Below, piece by piece: positions 9,247 to 18,475 of a DNA stretch of 64,000 bases (the first letter of the stretch is position 1; every line of letters starts with the position of its first letter). The position numbers were made by a program, and so were the translations under genes. A model generated the notes under the pieces. That model searched no databases. It had not been told where the DNA came from and worked only from the letters and a program-made list of their open reading frames with translations. Origin of the DNA: Gammaproteobacteria bacterium (GTDB lineage Bacteria; Pseudomonadota; Gammaproteobacteria; Enterobacterales; Alteromonadaceae); NCBI GenBank assembly GCA_018222405.1, contig JAAFAI010000020.1:28589-92588 (forward strand), read 5' to 3'.

Positions 9247-10227
9247 TCATACCTGGCCGCCGATAAAGCTGCTGTTAATTAAATACCAGGTGTAACCTGC
9301 GTAGGCGGCTACAAACACACCACCTTCCAGCCTGTTCAGGCGCCCAGGCCCTTTAAGCCCAATACAGAAAATAAACAGAGCAACCGACGCCACCAGCATA
9401 AACAGGACGTCGCGATAGAGGAAGTCAGAACTCACTTCCATGGGGTGAATAACCCCGGCAATGCCGACAACCGCCAGGGTATTAAACATATTGGAACCAA
9501 TCACGTTACCAAGCGCTAGGTCATGTTCGCCTTTCTTCACCGCAACCAGTGAGGAAGCCAGTTCCGGTAATGACGTGCCAATGGCGATAATGGTTAAACC
9601 AATAACCACATCACTAACACCAAAGTAAGTCGCAACTTCCACCGCGCCCCAGACTAATAATCTGGAGCTGGCTACCAGAATGATTAGCCCGATCACCAGC
9701 CACAGAGTTTCTCTCTTAAGATTAGTGTCGGCAAGATTGAGCTCTTCATCATATTCTGCGGCGAGGGCGTCTTTGTCACCGCGCATACCTGTCCAGATAC
9801 TCCAGGAGATCAACAGGATAAACAGGCCTAGCAGGGAAAAAGCGTCATCTTTTGAAACCCTCAAATCGAGCACCTGCCAGGCTGCAAAGAAGGTCAGGCC
9901 CAGCATGATAGGCAGTTCTTTGCGGATAATTTGTGAGCGAACCGCTATCGGGCTGATGAGGGCGGTAATACCAAGAATAAGTGCGATGTTAGCGATGTTA
10001 GAGCCATAAGCGTTACCCAGTGCGATGCCTGAACTTTGTTCCATTGCGGCAATAATCGACACGATGATCTCGGGCGCTGAGGTGCCAAAGCCAATGATTA
10101 GCATCCCGATAAGAATTGGCGACAGGCCAAAATGCTTGGCAACAACGGCTGCGCCGCCAACAAACTTATCTGCACTCCACAATAATAAGGGTAACCCGAC
10201 GAGAATAGCGACACTCGCTAACAACAT
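9247..10227 (-). CDS. calcium/sodium antiporter (CaCA family, YrbG-like)
   Basis: This is a 326-residue cation/proton or Na+/Ca2+ exchanger of the inner membrane. Two inverted alpha-repeats carry the family signature: GFGTSAPEIIVS near residue 45 and AIGTSLPELASS near residue 210. About ten TM helices are visible. ATG 10227 is clearly the start because AAGGAG lies 8 bases upstream. An ORF extension to 10332 adds residues with no membrane or family character. The closest known relative in length is YrbG (325 residues), whose ion specificity remains unsettled. Confidence 0.92.
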   Translation of the reverse strand: MLLASVAILVGLPLLLWSADKFVGGAAVVAKHFGLSPILIGMLIIGFGTSAPEIIVSIIAAMEQSSGIALGNAYGSNIANIALILGITALISPIAVRSQIIRKELPIMLGLTFFAAWQVLDLRVSKDDAFSLLGLFILLISWSIWTGMRGDKDALAAEYDEELNLADTNLKRETLWLVIGLIILVASSRLLVWGAVEVATYFGVSDVVIGLTIIAIGTSLPELASSLVAVKKGEHDLALGNVIGSNMFNTLAVVGIAGVIHPMEVSSDFLYRDVLFMLVASVALFIFCIGLKGPGRLNRLEGGVFVAAYAGYTWYLINSSFIGGQV

Positions 10228-10472
10228 ATAATCTCCTTGAACAGCCTGCGCACCAACCAACGGCGCCGAGGTAGGCGCAGAATAGAGCATAACCCTTTCA
10301 CATTGCAAATACATCAGTCGCAGCAGAAACAAAACAGGTCGTAACGATAAAAATAATCCGTTATTCGCGCGACTCGCTTACCAGTACTATAGCGCAATAA
10401 ATTAACGCTGGCAGCGATCTGGCAATAGGGCCGATTGTCTGTGAACGTTCGTGTAAGGACATTCAACTTTTC

Positions 10473-11924
10473 ATGCATCACACTCTGATTGTGGCAAATC
10501 AACACATCGCGCTGGACGTACCCTCATTAACCGTTTTGAGTTTTGAGCAATACCTGTCGGATTATCCAAAATGGAACGAACCGAAAACACGGGTTATTAA
10601 CCTGTGTGACACAGACCAATACCTGAGTAACGGTTATTACTGTTCATTGCTTGCCGAAGCCCGGCAGCACCGGGTGATCCCCAGTGTAAATACTATTAAT
10701 GATTTACGCCTGATTAAAGCCGGACAGGAAGGCCAGTCGCTGGTTATTAAACCTCAGGAAAAAGCCATTATCGAAAGCCTTGGTGGTGAGTTTTTTGTGT
10801 GCTTTGGTAAAACGGAAGATAGCCGCCTGAAACGTATTGCCGCGTCTGCTTTTGGTCGTTATCCCAGCCCGTTGTTGAAGCTCACTGTTCGTCAGGAACA
10901 GGCCACGGTTGCCTGCGTATCGGTGGGCTTTAATGCGATCCCTGGTGTGCTGCAAAGCAGCTTCATTGAGCGACTGAGTCAGTATACTCAGCAGCAATGG
11001 CGCACATCGGCAAAAAGCAAACAATCCCGTTGGGACATGGCGATTCTGGTCGACCCGCAGGAATCAACGCCGCCCAGTGATAAAAAAGCCATTGCCCAGT
11101 TTGTTAAAGCGGCTGGTAAAGCTGGCTTTCACGCCGAGGTAGTCACCGCAGAAACCATCGGTGACGTTGCGCAGTACGATGCTTTGTTTATTCGCGAAAC
11201 CACGGCGATTGACCATCAGACTTACCGCCTGGCCCGCGCTGCAGAGCGTGAAGGCGTTGTTGTAATGGACGACAGTCAGTCTATTTTACGCTGTTGCAAT
11301 AAGATTTTCCTGCAGGATGCTTTTAGTTATCACAAGGTGCCTGCACCGAAGAGCCATTTTGTGACCGATGCAGAGTTAACCACGTGTGAGGCTTTAATTG
11401 AAGCATTGCAGTTGCCAATTATTTTAAAGCTACCGGAGAGCTCCTTCTCCAAAGGCGTATATAAAGTGGAAACCCTGGCAGCCTTGCAGGACAAACTGGC
11501 TATGATGCTTGAAGCTTCGGCTTTAGTGTTGGCCCAGGAGTATATTTTTACCGAGTTTGACTGGCGTATCGGGATGCTCGGAGGCCGGCCTATTTATGCC
11601 TGTAAGTATTTTATGGCGCGTAATCACTGGCAGATTTATAACCACGCAGACGGTAAATCAGACTCTGGTGACTTCGTTACCATGCCAACCTTCGAGGTGC
11701 CCAAACAGGTACTTAAGGCAGCGATTGCGGCGGCTGATGTAGCGGGGAAAGGGCTTTACGGTGTGGACATAAAACAACGGGGCAATAAAGTTTATGTGAT
11801 TGAAGTGAACGACAACCCCAATATCGATGCCGGCATTGAAGATAAGTACCTGGGCAACGAATTGTACCTGCTGATCATGCAGGAGTTCGTCAGCCGCCTT
11901 GAACGCCGGGGGCGCCAGGCATGA
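10473..11924 (+). CDS. RimK-like ATP-grasp ligase
   Basis: This 483-residue protein has a unique N-terminal half and a C-terminal ATP-grasp domain (~250-480) of the RimK type, which ligates amino acids to a carboxylate. Visible motifs are LPESSFSKGVYKVE (ATP-binding loop), QEYIFTEFDWRIGML and EVNDNPNIDAG (metal-binding end). Real RimK has ~300 residues, so the N-terminal ~200 residues are an extra domain of unknown role. Its stop overlaps the next gene as ATGA, which implies a coupled pair with the GNAT/C39 protein. Substrate is unknown; a peptide or protein modification is the likeliest role. Confidence 0.88.
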   Translation: MHHTLIVANQHIALDVPSLTVLSFEQYLSDYPKWNEPKTRVINLCDTDQYLSNGYYCSLLAEARQHRVIPSVNTINDLRLIKAGQEGQSLVIKPQEKAIIESLGGEFFVCFGKTEDSRLKRIAASAFGRYPSPLLKLTVRQEQATVACVSVGFNAIPGVLQSSFIERLSQYTQQQWRTSAKSKQSRWDMAILVDPQESTPPSDKKAIAQFVKAAGKAGFHAEVVTAETIGDVAQYDALFIRETTAIDHQTYRLARAAEREGVVVMDDSQSILRCCNKIFLQDAFSYHKVPAPKSHFVTDAELTTCEALIEALQLPIILKLPESSFSKGVYKVETLAALQDKLAMMLEASALVLAQEYIFTEFDWRIGMLGGRPIYACKYFMARNHWQIYNHADGKSDSGDFVTMPTFEVPKQVLKAAIAAADVAGKGLYGVDIKQRGNKVYVIEVNDNPNIDAGIEDKYLGNELYLLIMQEFVSRLERRGRQA

Positions 11925-13096
11925 ACGCAGAACATGCGCACTGGTTGCTAAGGCCGGCACAAAACAGCGATCTGGCTGCGCTGCTGGCGCTGGAAAATAG
12001 CTGTTTCAGTGCTGACAGGCTTAGCCGTCGCAGTTTCCGACATTACCTGCACAGCAGCAATGCTGAGATGGTGGTGGCTGATGCCGAAGGTGAGCTGGTG
12101 GGTTATGGATTACTTTTGGTCCGGCGTGGCACGCTGCTGACCCGCTTATATTCGCTGGCCGTTGCGCCGCAAGCACGCGGGCAGGGGATGGCAGAAGCCA
12201 TCATCGGGTATCTGGAGAAACGCGCCAGTAAACGCGGCAAGCGATATATGCGCTTGGAAGTGGCTGAGCATAATGCCTCGGCAATCAGACTCTATACCCG
12301 GTTGGGGTTTGAGTCGTTCGCGGTGACTCCGCATTATTACGAGGATGACGCAACTGCCATCCGCATGCAAAAAGCATTACCGCTGGATACACCGGATATT
12401 CAGCACAGATTGTGCCCGTGGTATCAGCAATCCACCGCATTTACCTGTGGGCCAGCTAGTCTTATGATGGCCATGGGGATGTTGGATCCTGCCATCCGCT
12501 TATCACAAACAGAAGAATTCGCGATCTGGCGTGAATCGAATACCGTGTACATGACCAGCGGTCCCGCTGGTACCCACCCATTGGGTCTGGCAATGTCTGC
12601 AATGGAGCGTGGGTTTGATGTGAAGGTGTATTTAAGTCACGAAGGCCCGCTATTTGTTGACGGCGTGCGCAATGAGCATAAACGCCAGACACTGGCCAGC
12701 GTGGAGAAACAATTTTTGGCCGACGCAGAGGCCCGTCAAGTACCGGTATTCTACAGTAACTGGCTGGAAATTCTGGATAAGGAAGCCAATGCACCACACA
12801 GTGCGCTGATGTGCCTTATCAGTACTTATCGGCTGGATCGCTCTAAAGCGCCGCACTGGGTAGTGCTCACCGGAACCGATGAACACTGTGTATATATTCA
12901 CGATCCGGACCCTGATACCGACACGGCCGTATCACGGTTCCTCGACTACCAGCACGTGCCGGTTGCCCGGGAAGACTTCCAGCGCATGACCAGTTATGGA
13001 AAGCGCCGGGTTCAGGCGGCGATTGTGATACGGCGGCGGCTTCCGGAACTGGGGAGCGGCGAATTAATGTGCAGTGATTTTGATCTGGCGGTTTAA
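11921..13096 (+). CDS. GNAT acetyltransferase fused to a C39-like cysteine peptidase domain
   Basis: This is a 391-residue two-domain protein. Residues ~10-155 form a GNAT fold with the acetyl-CoA loop VAPQARGQGMAEAI and the conserved NASAIRLYTRLGFE. Residues ~170-390 form a peptidase C39-like domain with the candidate nucleophile in TAFTCGPASLMMAM and a late His in PHWVVLTG (the H-W-V-V-L pattern of the family). It overlaps the ATP-grasp gene by 4 bases. The combination ligase + acetylase + peptidase suggests making or trimming a modified peptide, but no precursor gene is evident nearby. Catalytic function is inferred from motifs only. Confidence 0.87.
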   Translation: MNAEHAHWLLRPAQNSDLAALLALENSCFSADRLSRRSFRHYLHSSNAEMVVADAEGELVGYGLLLVRRGTLLTRLYSLAVAPQARGQGMAEAIIGYLEKRASKRGKRYMRLEVAEHNASAIRLYTRLGFESFAVTPHYYEDDATAIRMQKALPLDTPDIQHRLCPWYQQSTAFTCGPASLMMAMGMLDPAIRLSQTEEFAIWRESNTVYMTSGPAGTHPLGLAMSAMERGFDVKVYLSHEGPLFVDGVRNEHKRQTLASVEKQFLADAEARQVPVFYSNWLEILDKEANAPHSALMCLISTYRLDRSKAPHWVVLTGTDEHCVYIHDPDPDTDTAVSRFLDYQHVPVAREDFQRMTSYGKRRVQAAIVIRRRLPELGSGELMCSDFDLAV

Positions 13097-13351
13097 CTTC
13101 CGCATAGCTTCAACTAACTGCAGTAAATCATTAACTGTGCCTTTGAAAGCCGAACGCTTGGTGACCATCTGATTACCTGCATGGCTTAACTGGCCCTGGT
13201 TGGCCGGATCAAACATTTCGGTTTTCTCGGCCAGAGAGTCCCACTCTGCCTGGAATGAGGCTGGGATCAGGTGACGTTTGGCCATCAGTTTGTCTCTGAT
13301 TTGCAACAGTTGGCCAGTAATTAATGTTTGATTTTTCGGTGTATCTGTCAT
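13064..13351 (-). CDS. small cytoplasmic protein of unknown function
   Basis: I do not recognise this 95-residue protein. It is hydrophilic and probably helical, with no signal or TM segment, and has a basic C-terminus (MRKLNRQIKITAH). ATG 13351 (MTDTPKNQT) is preferred because GAGGAAA lies just upstream; a GTG at 13366 falls inside that site. Its last 33 bases overlap the convergent GNAT/C39 gene. The good ribosome site and normal codon use support a real gene. Confidence 0.6.
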   Translation of the reverse strand: MTDTPKNQTLITGQLLQIRDKLMAKRHLIPASFQAEWDSLAEKTEMFDPANQGQLSHAGNQMVTKRSAFKGTVNDLLQLVEAMRKLNRQIKITAH

Positions 13352-13504
13352 GGTTATTTTCCTCACTTCAATCGCATGGCCCTTGAAAGTGGGGCGTTTA
13401 GCGATACTGGATAAATATTAATCGATAAATTGTAAATAAAAGGTGTATACCATGATGATCAGGTAGCAATTTTGATACCTGAATAATCACTCAGGTATAA
13501 AAAA

Positions 13505-14020
13505 TTAATGGCCGAAGACCTGAAGGTGCTTTTTACGTCGGTGGCGAAGCCAGGCTACGGGTAACCAGAGCAGTAAGTACAGGCTAAGAGAGGTGATTAG
13601 CGCAGAGCCAATAGCCTGCGGTTTGAGTGGCAAAGATGGCTGGTAAAGGTTTAGCACCTGAGCGAGTCGCTGGTACTGGGCAGGTTGAGCAAAATACCAG
13701 GCTTGCTCAAAGTAGTTGCTGGTACGCAGGTTCTCCAAAGCTTGCTGGGCCTCTTTATGCGCCAGCAACACTGTTTGCTTGTGCTGAGCATCATCACGCA
13801 CCAGAGCGTCCTGATTGGCCTGCAGGGCAATGAGCATGGCGTTGATATCGGTGTAGCCGTAGGTGTCGGCCAGTTGCTGATAGTGATCTACCTCGGCCTG
13901 AGTGGCATCCACATAGCCACTGAGATATTGCACATAATGGTCGGTGATAATCGGAACCTGTAGCATCAGGATAAGCAGCGCGGCAAACACTATCTTGTCG
14001 ATTAATCGCAGGATAATCAT
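13505..14020 (-). CDS. DUF2937 family membrane protein
   Basis: This is a 171-residue protein with one TM helix at each end (residues ~8-25 and 137-155) and a soluble helical region between, rich in Gln and Ala (EVDHYQQLADTYGYTD...). That topology and length match DUF2937. The C-terminus is basic and cytoplasmic (RHRRKKHLQVFGH). It lies 22 bases after bioA on the same strand and could be co-transcribed with it. Function is unknown. Confidence 0.8.
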   Translation of the reverse strand: MIILRLIDKIVFAALLILMLQVPIITDHYVQYLSGYVDATQAEVDHYQQLADTYGYTDINAMLIALQANQDALVRDDAQHKQTVLLAHKEAQQALENLRTSNYFEQAWYFAQPAQYQRLAQVLNLYQPSLPLKPQAIGSALITSLSLYLLLWLPVAWLRHRRKKHLQVFGH

Positions 14021-14042
14021 TGATTGCGCGCTCCTTAATGCC

Positions 14043-15329
14043 TTAACCGTAAGTAGTGCTCAGGCAGTGATAGATGGCATCACTTAAGCGACTGAGCTGC
14101 TCAGAGGAAATGACGTAGGGAGGCATAACATACACCAGCTTGCCAAACGGCCGGATCCACACTCCATTTTTTACCAACAAAGGCTGTAAACGTTTCATAT
14201 CCACCGGGTGTTTGGTTTCCACTACGCCTATCGCACCCAATACTCTGACATTCTGTACACAGGCAAGTTCATTACAGCGGGTTAATTCGGTTTTAAGCTG
14301 GGTTTCAATGCCTTGCACCTGTACCTGCCAGTCACCCTGATTAATCAGTGATAAGCTTGCACCAGCCACCGCGCAGGCCAGCGGGTTACCCATAAATGTG
14401 GGGCCGTGCATAAACACGCCGGGACTGCCCTCACAAACACCGCGCGCCACATCCTCAGTGCACAGGGTAGCCGCCAGCGTCATGTAGCCGCCGGTCAGAG
14501 CCTTGCCCACACATAGGATGTCCGGGCTAATTTCGGCATGATCGCAGCCAAACAGTTTACCGGTGCGACCGAATCCGGTCGCAATTTCATCGCAAATCAG
14601 TAATACATCGTAGGTATCGCAAAGCTGACGACAACGGCGTAAATATTCGGGATGATAGAACCGCATGCCGCCAGCGCCTTGCACAACAGGCTCAAGGATC
14701 AACGCCGCCAGCTCTTCGTGATGACGGGCAAAAAGTTCTTCCAGTGGCAGAATGTCGTCTTCACTGAAGGCCTGACCAAAGCGGGTTTGTGGCGCTGGGG
14801 CAAAAACGTGCTTGGTAAGGCTGTTGGTAAACAGGCTGTGCATGCCATTAACCGGATCACAAACCGACATAGCAGCAAAGGTATCGCCGTGATAACCATT
14901 ACGGGGCGCAATAAGACGTGACTTTTCCGGTCGGCCCTGACATGACCAGTACTGTACGGCCATTTTAATGGCCACTTCCACCGATACTGAGCCGGAGTCA
15001 GCCAGAAATACTCGCTCAAGGCCTGCTGGTGCCATACCAAGCAGTTGCCGGCACAGGTTAACGGCTGGTTCGTGGGTCAGCCCGCCAAACATGACATGGC
15101 TAAATTTATCGATTTGCTGGTGGGCGGCGGCATTTAGTGCCGGATGATTGTATCCGTGGATAGCGGCCCACCAACTGGACATGCCGTCAACCAGGGTCTC
15201 TCCCGAGGTCAGGGTAATTTCGGCACCGCTGGCGCCACTGACCTCAAAACAGGGCAAGGGATCGATGGCAGAGGTATAAGGATGCCAGATATGTTGTTGG
15301 TCAAATTCTTTGTTGGTTAAATTGTGCAC
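14043..15329 (-). CDS. bioA: adenosylmethionine-8-amino-7-oxononanoate aminotransferase
   Basis: This PLP enzyme converts KAPA to DAPA using S-adenosylmethionine in biotin synthesis. Key motifs are FDQQHIWHPYTSAIDPLPCF, DGMSSWWAAIHGYNHP, the DEIATGFGRTG cofactor region and GKALTGGYMTL with the Schiff-base Lys. The longest reading frame begins at 15380, but that would run through the BirA operator. A GTG at 15329 gives 428 residues and an N-terminus (MHNLTNKEFDQQHIWHPYT) aligning residue for residue with E. coli BioA, so I use it. It is divergent from bioBFCD with the shared operator between, as in enterobacteria. Confidence 0.96.
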   Translation of the reverse strand: MHNLTNKEFDQQHIWHPYTSAIDPLPCFEVSGASGAEITLTSGETLVDGMSSWWAAIHGYNHPALNAAAHQQIDKFSHVMFGGLTHEPAVNLCRQLLGMAPAGLERVFLADSGSVSVEVAIKMAVQYWSCQGRPEKSRLIAPRNGYHGDTFAAMSVCDPVNGMHSLFTNSLTKHVFAPAPQTRFGQAFSEDDILPLEELFARHHEELAALILEPVVQGAGGMRFYHPEYLRRCRQLCDTYDVLLICDEIATGFGRTGKLFGCDHAEISPDILCVGKALTGGYMTLAATLCTEDVARGVCEGSPGVFMHGPTFMGNPLACAVAGASLSLINQGDWQVQVQGIETQLKTELTRCNELACVQNVRVLGAIGVVETKHPVDMKRLQPLLVKNGVWIRPFGKLVYVMPPYVISSEQLSRLSDAIYHCLSTTYG

Positions 15330-15331
15330 AG

Positions 15332-15364
15332 TGGTAAAGCTTAAAATGTTAATTTGGTTGACAA
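15332..15364. promoter_or_regulatory. BirA (biotin repressor) operator
   Basis: The half-sites TGGTAAAGC and GGTTGACAA are separated by exactly 15 bases. They match the known enterobacterial BirA box (TTGTAAACC-N15-GGTTTACAA) at 7/9 and 8/9 positions. The site lies between bioA and bioB, just upstream of the bioA GTG start and overlapping the bioB -35 element, so holo-BirA should repress both directions. Confidence 0.82.
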
Positions 15365-15385
15365 GTCTTTGCTGGGGCATAGACT
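15358..15385 (+). promoter_or_regulatory. bioBFCD promoter
   Basis: A perfect -35 TTGACA (15358-15363) is followed after 16 bases by TAGACT (15380-15385, 4/6 to TATAAT). The -35 lies inside the right half-site of the BirA operator. The bioB ATG is at 15419, with AAGGAT as ribosome site, leaving a leader of about 25-30 bases. Confidence 0.7.
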
Positions 15386-15418
15386 AAGCGACCAGACAAT
15401 AAGAGTAAAGGATAGGCG

Positions 15419-16513
15419 ATGCTGGCATCACAACATAATAGCACTGAAACGGTCGTTCGACATGACTGGACCCGGGAAGAAGTGGAGGCATTGTATGCAA
15501 TGCCCTTCAACGATTTGTTATTTAAAGCTCAGGTGGTTCATCGTCAGCATTTCGACCCTAATCAGGTGCAGGTGAGCACACTGTTATCCATCAAAACCGG
15601 CGCGTGCCCGGAAGATTGCAAATACTGCCCACAAAGTGCCCGCTATGATACCGGCCTTGAAAAAGAACGTCTGCTGGAAATCGAAAAGGTTATTGAACGC
15701 GCTAAAGAAGCTAAACAAACCGGTTCTACCCGTTTTTGTATGGGCGCTGCCTGGCGTAACCCTAAAGAGCGTGATATGCCTTACCTTACCCAAATGGTCG
15801 CCGAGGTGAAGGCGATGGGTCTGGAAACCTGCATGACGTTGGGTATGTTAACCCGCGACCAGGCGGTTGCACTCAAACAGGCTGGTCTGGATTACTACAA
15901 TCATAACCTGGATACCTCGCCGGAGTTTTATGGCGATATCATTACCACCCGTACCTACCAGGATCGTCTCGATACCCTGCAAAATGTCCGCGAGGCAGGT
16001 ATGAACGTGTGCTCGGGTGGCATTGTCGGCATGGGTGAAACGCTGGCCGACCGCGCATCGCTGCTTATTCAACTGGCGAATTTGCCGGAGCAGCCGCAGA
16101 GTGTGCCGATTAACATGCTGGTTAAGGTCGATGGCACGCCGCTGGACAAACTGGATGATATGGAGCCCTTTGATTTTATCCGTACCATTGCAGTAGCGCG
16201 TATCATGATGCCCAAGTCCCATGTTCGCCTGTCGGCGGGTCGTGAACAAATGAATGAGCAAATGCAGGCGCTGTGTTTTATGGCCGGTGCCAATTCCATT
16301 TTTTACGGTTGTAAGCTGCTCACCACTTCAAATCCGGATACGCACGAGGACGTGGTGTTATTTAAAAAGCTGGGCATTAATTCTGAGCGCACCCGGGAGT
16401 ATTCTGATGAAGCCCACCAACTGGCGCTGGAAGAAGCTATCGAACAACAAAATGCCCCGCAGTCTGAACTGTTTTATGACGCCACCGAAAAAGGTCAAAC
16501 TGAGTCTGCATAA
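15419..16513 (+). CDS. bioB: biotin synthase
   Basis: This radical-SAM enzyme inserts sulfur into dethiobiotin. At 364 residues it is near the usual ~346-350. The [4Fe-4S] motif [11 protein letters not shown] (C-x3-C-x2-C) is near residue 63. Other conserved stretches are [28 protein letters not shown] and [23 protein letters not shown]. It is the first gene of bioBFCD. The stop codon overlaps the bioF start by one base (TAATG). Confidence 0.98.
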   Translation: MLASQHNSTETVVRHDWTREEVEALYAMPFNDLLFKAQVVHRQHFDPNQVQVSTLLSIKTGACPEDCKYCPQSARYDTGLEKERLLEIEKVIERAKEAKQTGSTRFCMGAAWRNPKERDMPYLTQMVAEVKAMGLETCMTLGMLTRDQAVALKQAGLDYYNHNLDTSPEFYGDIITTRTYQDRLDTLQNVREAGMNVCSGGIVGMGETLADRASLLIQLANLPEQPQSVPINMLVKVDGTPLDKLDDMEPFDFIRTIAVARIMMPKSHVRLSAGREQMNEQMQALCFMAGANSIFYGCKLLTTSNPDTHEDVVLFKKLGINSERTREYSDEAHQLALEEAIEQQNAPQSELFYDATEKGQTESA

Positions 16514-17688
16514 TGGCCTTTGAATTTATTGATACGCAGTTATCTGAGCGCCAGCAGCAGGGCTACTATCGCCAGCGCACCGCCATCGACTATGAGCGGG
16601 ATGGCGTTATTGCCGTTGATGGTAAGCATTATCTTAATTTCGGCAGCAATGATTATTTAGGACTGCGTCACGACCAGGGCGTGTTGCAGGCCTGGGTTGA
16701 AGGACTGGCGCAATTTGGTGCTGGCAGCGGTGCTTCACCGTTGGTAACAGGTTACAGCGTAGCTCACCGTGAGCTTGAACTTATGCTGGCTGACGCGTTG
16801 GGCTATGATGCGGTGCTGTTGTTTAACTCTGGCTTTGCGGCCAATCAGGCCGTTTGTCAGGCGCTATTTGCTGCGTCTGGCGAGATTATTGCTGATAAAT
16901 TTATGCACGCCTCGTTTATTGAAGGGGCGCTTTCAAGTCAGGGCAACCTGCGCCGCTTTGCACATAACGATACTGCTCACCTCGAAACCCTGTTGACTAA
17001 GAGCGAAGGGCCAAACCGACTGATTGCCTCGGAAGGGGTGTTCAGCATGGATGGTGATAGTCCTGATATCAGTGCTTTGGTCAGCTGCGCCAAACAGTCT
17101 GATAGCTGGCTGATGCTGGATGATGCCCATGCTTTTGGCGTGACCGGCGATAACGGTTTGGGCTCTGTGGAAACTTATGCCCTCAAACAACTGGATTGTC
17201 AGATTATTATGGGCACCTTCGGCAAAGCCGTGGGCACTGCCGGTGCATTTGTGGCGGGTAGCCATAGCCTGATTGATTATCTGGTTAATTATGCGCGTCA
17301 CTATATTTACTCTACGGCCTTTCCGCCGGCCCAGGCGGTTGCTACCATTTACGCGTTGAACTGCGTGACCACTGGTCCCCAGCGCGAGCAGCTGCACGGT
17401 AATATTGCCTATCTTAAACAGCGCGCCAGGCAGGAAGGCCTGACACTGCTTAACTCAGACAGTGCAATTCAGCCTCTCATTGTGGGCGACCCCGAAATGG
17501 CCCGCCAATACTCCAAAGCATTGTCGGAAAGGGGAGTATGGGTGCCGGCCATTCGCCATCCAACGGTGCCGAAAGGCTCAGATCGACTGCGCATTACACT
17601 CAGTGCCGTGCACACAAATCAGGATATCGACGCCCTTGTAGACGGACTAACCCTGGTGCGTCAGGAGTTACAGCATGGCCCTGATTGA
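16513..17688 (+). CDS. bioF: 8-amino-7-oxononanoate synthase
   Basis: This PLP enzyme condenses pimeloyl-ACP with alanine to give KAPA. It has 391 residues (E. coli 384). Recognisable parts are FGSNDYLGLRHD, GAGSGASPLVTGYSVAHRELE, LMLDDAHAFGVTGDNGLG and the PLP-Lys segment GTFGKAVGTAGAF. One-base overlap with bioB and 14-base overlap with bioC support a tightly coupled operon. Confidence 0.98.
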   Translation: MAFEFIDTQLSERQQQGYYRQRTAIDYERDGVIAVDGKHYLNFGSNDYLGLRHDQGVLQAWVEGLAQFGAGSGASPLVTGYSVAHRELELMLADALGYDAVLLFNSGFAANQAVCQALFAASGEIIADKFMHASFIEGALSSQGNLRRFAHNDTAHLETLLTKSEGPNRLIASEGVFSMDGDSPDISALVSCAKQSDSWLMLDDAHAFGVTGDNGLGSVETYALKQLDCQIIMGTFGKAVGTAGAFVAGSHSLIDYLVNYARHYIYSTAFPPAQAVATIYALNCVTTGPQREQLHGNIAYLKQRARQEGLTLLNSDSAIQPLIVGDPEMARQYSKALSERGVWVPAIRHPTVPKGSDRLRITLSAVHTNQDIDALVDGLTLVRQELQHGPD

Positions 17689-18475
17689 ACCGCTCACAGC
17701 TGTGCAACAGGCAACTGCAAAAGACGATGTGGCCAGGCGCTTCAGTGGCGCAGCCAGACAGTATGATGAAATAGCCAATATTCAGGCGCAAATAGCCACC
17801 GTAGCGCTTGCCCGTTTACCTGACCAGCCCATTGATAACGCGCTGGATATTGGTTGTGGCACCGGCCGTCACACGAACTGCTTAAGCCGCATAGCCACGA
17901 CAATAATCGGGCTCGATTTGGCTGCAGGTATGTTAGCGCAGGCTCAGCGCCATTATCCCGCTATCCGTTTTGTTCAGGGCGATGCCGAGCAACTGCCCTG
18001 GCAGAGCGCCGCTTTTGATGTGGTGTTTTCTTCCATGGCATTACAGTGGTGCCGTTGTCCGCAAACCGCTCTTAATGAAATATCCCGAGTTTTACACCCT
18101 GCTGGTCGCGCTGAACTGGCCATTATGGTGGAGGGGTCTTTGGCTGAATTACGCCGGGCAAGTCGCGCTGCCGGGGTATCGCTACACATTAATGATTTGT
18201 TCACGGCAAGCGATTGGCTTAATGCACTGAGGAAGACCGGTTTGAACTATGCTTCACATGAACTTGTTGAGTACAGCGATGAGTTTGCCGGCGTTTTTGC
18301 CCTGTTGCGCTCCATTAAAGGCGTTGGGGCAGGCAGCAGCGCGCCGGGCGCTAAGCGTCAGGCGCTCACCCGTAAAGCGCTAAGCCAACTTGAAGCCGCG
18401 ATGCCACGCAATGAGCAGGGGCGGTTAACTAACACTTATACCGTATTACATCTGACGCTGGAGAAACCACTGTGA
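17675..18475 (+). CDS. bioC: malonyl-ACP O-methyltransferase
   Basis: This SAM-dependent methyltransferase masks malonyl-ACP so that fatty-acid synthase can build the pimeloyl chain. It has 266 residues. Motif I is ALDIGCGTGRHTN near residue 55, followed by motifs LDLAAGML and FVQGDAEQLPW, and SSMALQWC as in known BioC. Its start lies within the 3' end of bioF. No bioH or other pimeloyl-ACP esterase gene is seen adjacent, so that step must be encoded elsewhere. Confidence 0.95.
   Translation: MALIEPLTAVQQATAKDDVARRFSGAARQYDEIANIQAQIATVALARLPDQPIDNALDIGCGTGRHTNCLSRIATTIIGLDLAAGMLAQAQRHYPAIRFVQGDAEQLPWQSAAFDVVFSSMALQWCRCPQTALNEISRVLHPAGRAELAIMVEGSLAELRRASRAAGVSLHINDLFTASDWLNALRKTGLNYASHELVEYSDEFAGVFALLRSIKGVGAGSSAPGAKRQALTRKALSQLEAAMPRNEQGRLTNTYTVLHLTLEKPL

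Noticed and set aside
10228..10332. N-terminal extension of the CaCA antiporter
   Set aside because: The extra 35 residues lack family similarity, and a good ribosome site precedes ATG 10227.
13475..13499. Inverted repeat GATACCTGA...TCAGGTAT downstream of the DUF2937 gene as terminator
   Set aside because: The arms pair, but no T-run follows on either strand; the A-run lies on the wrong side. Function was left open.
15330..15380. BioA starting at ATG 15380
   Set aside because: This start would place the BirA operator in coding sequence and add 17 residues without similarity to known BioA.
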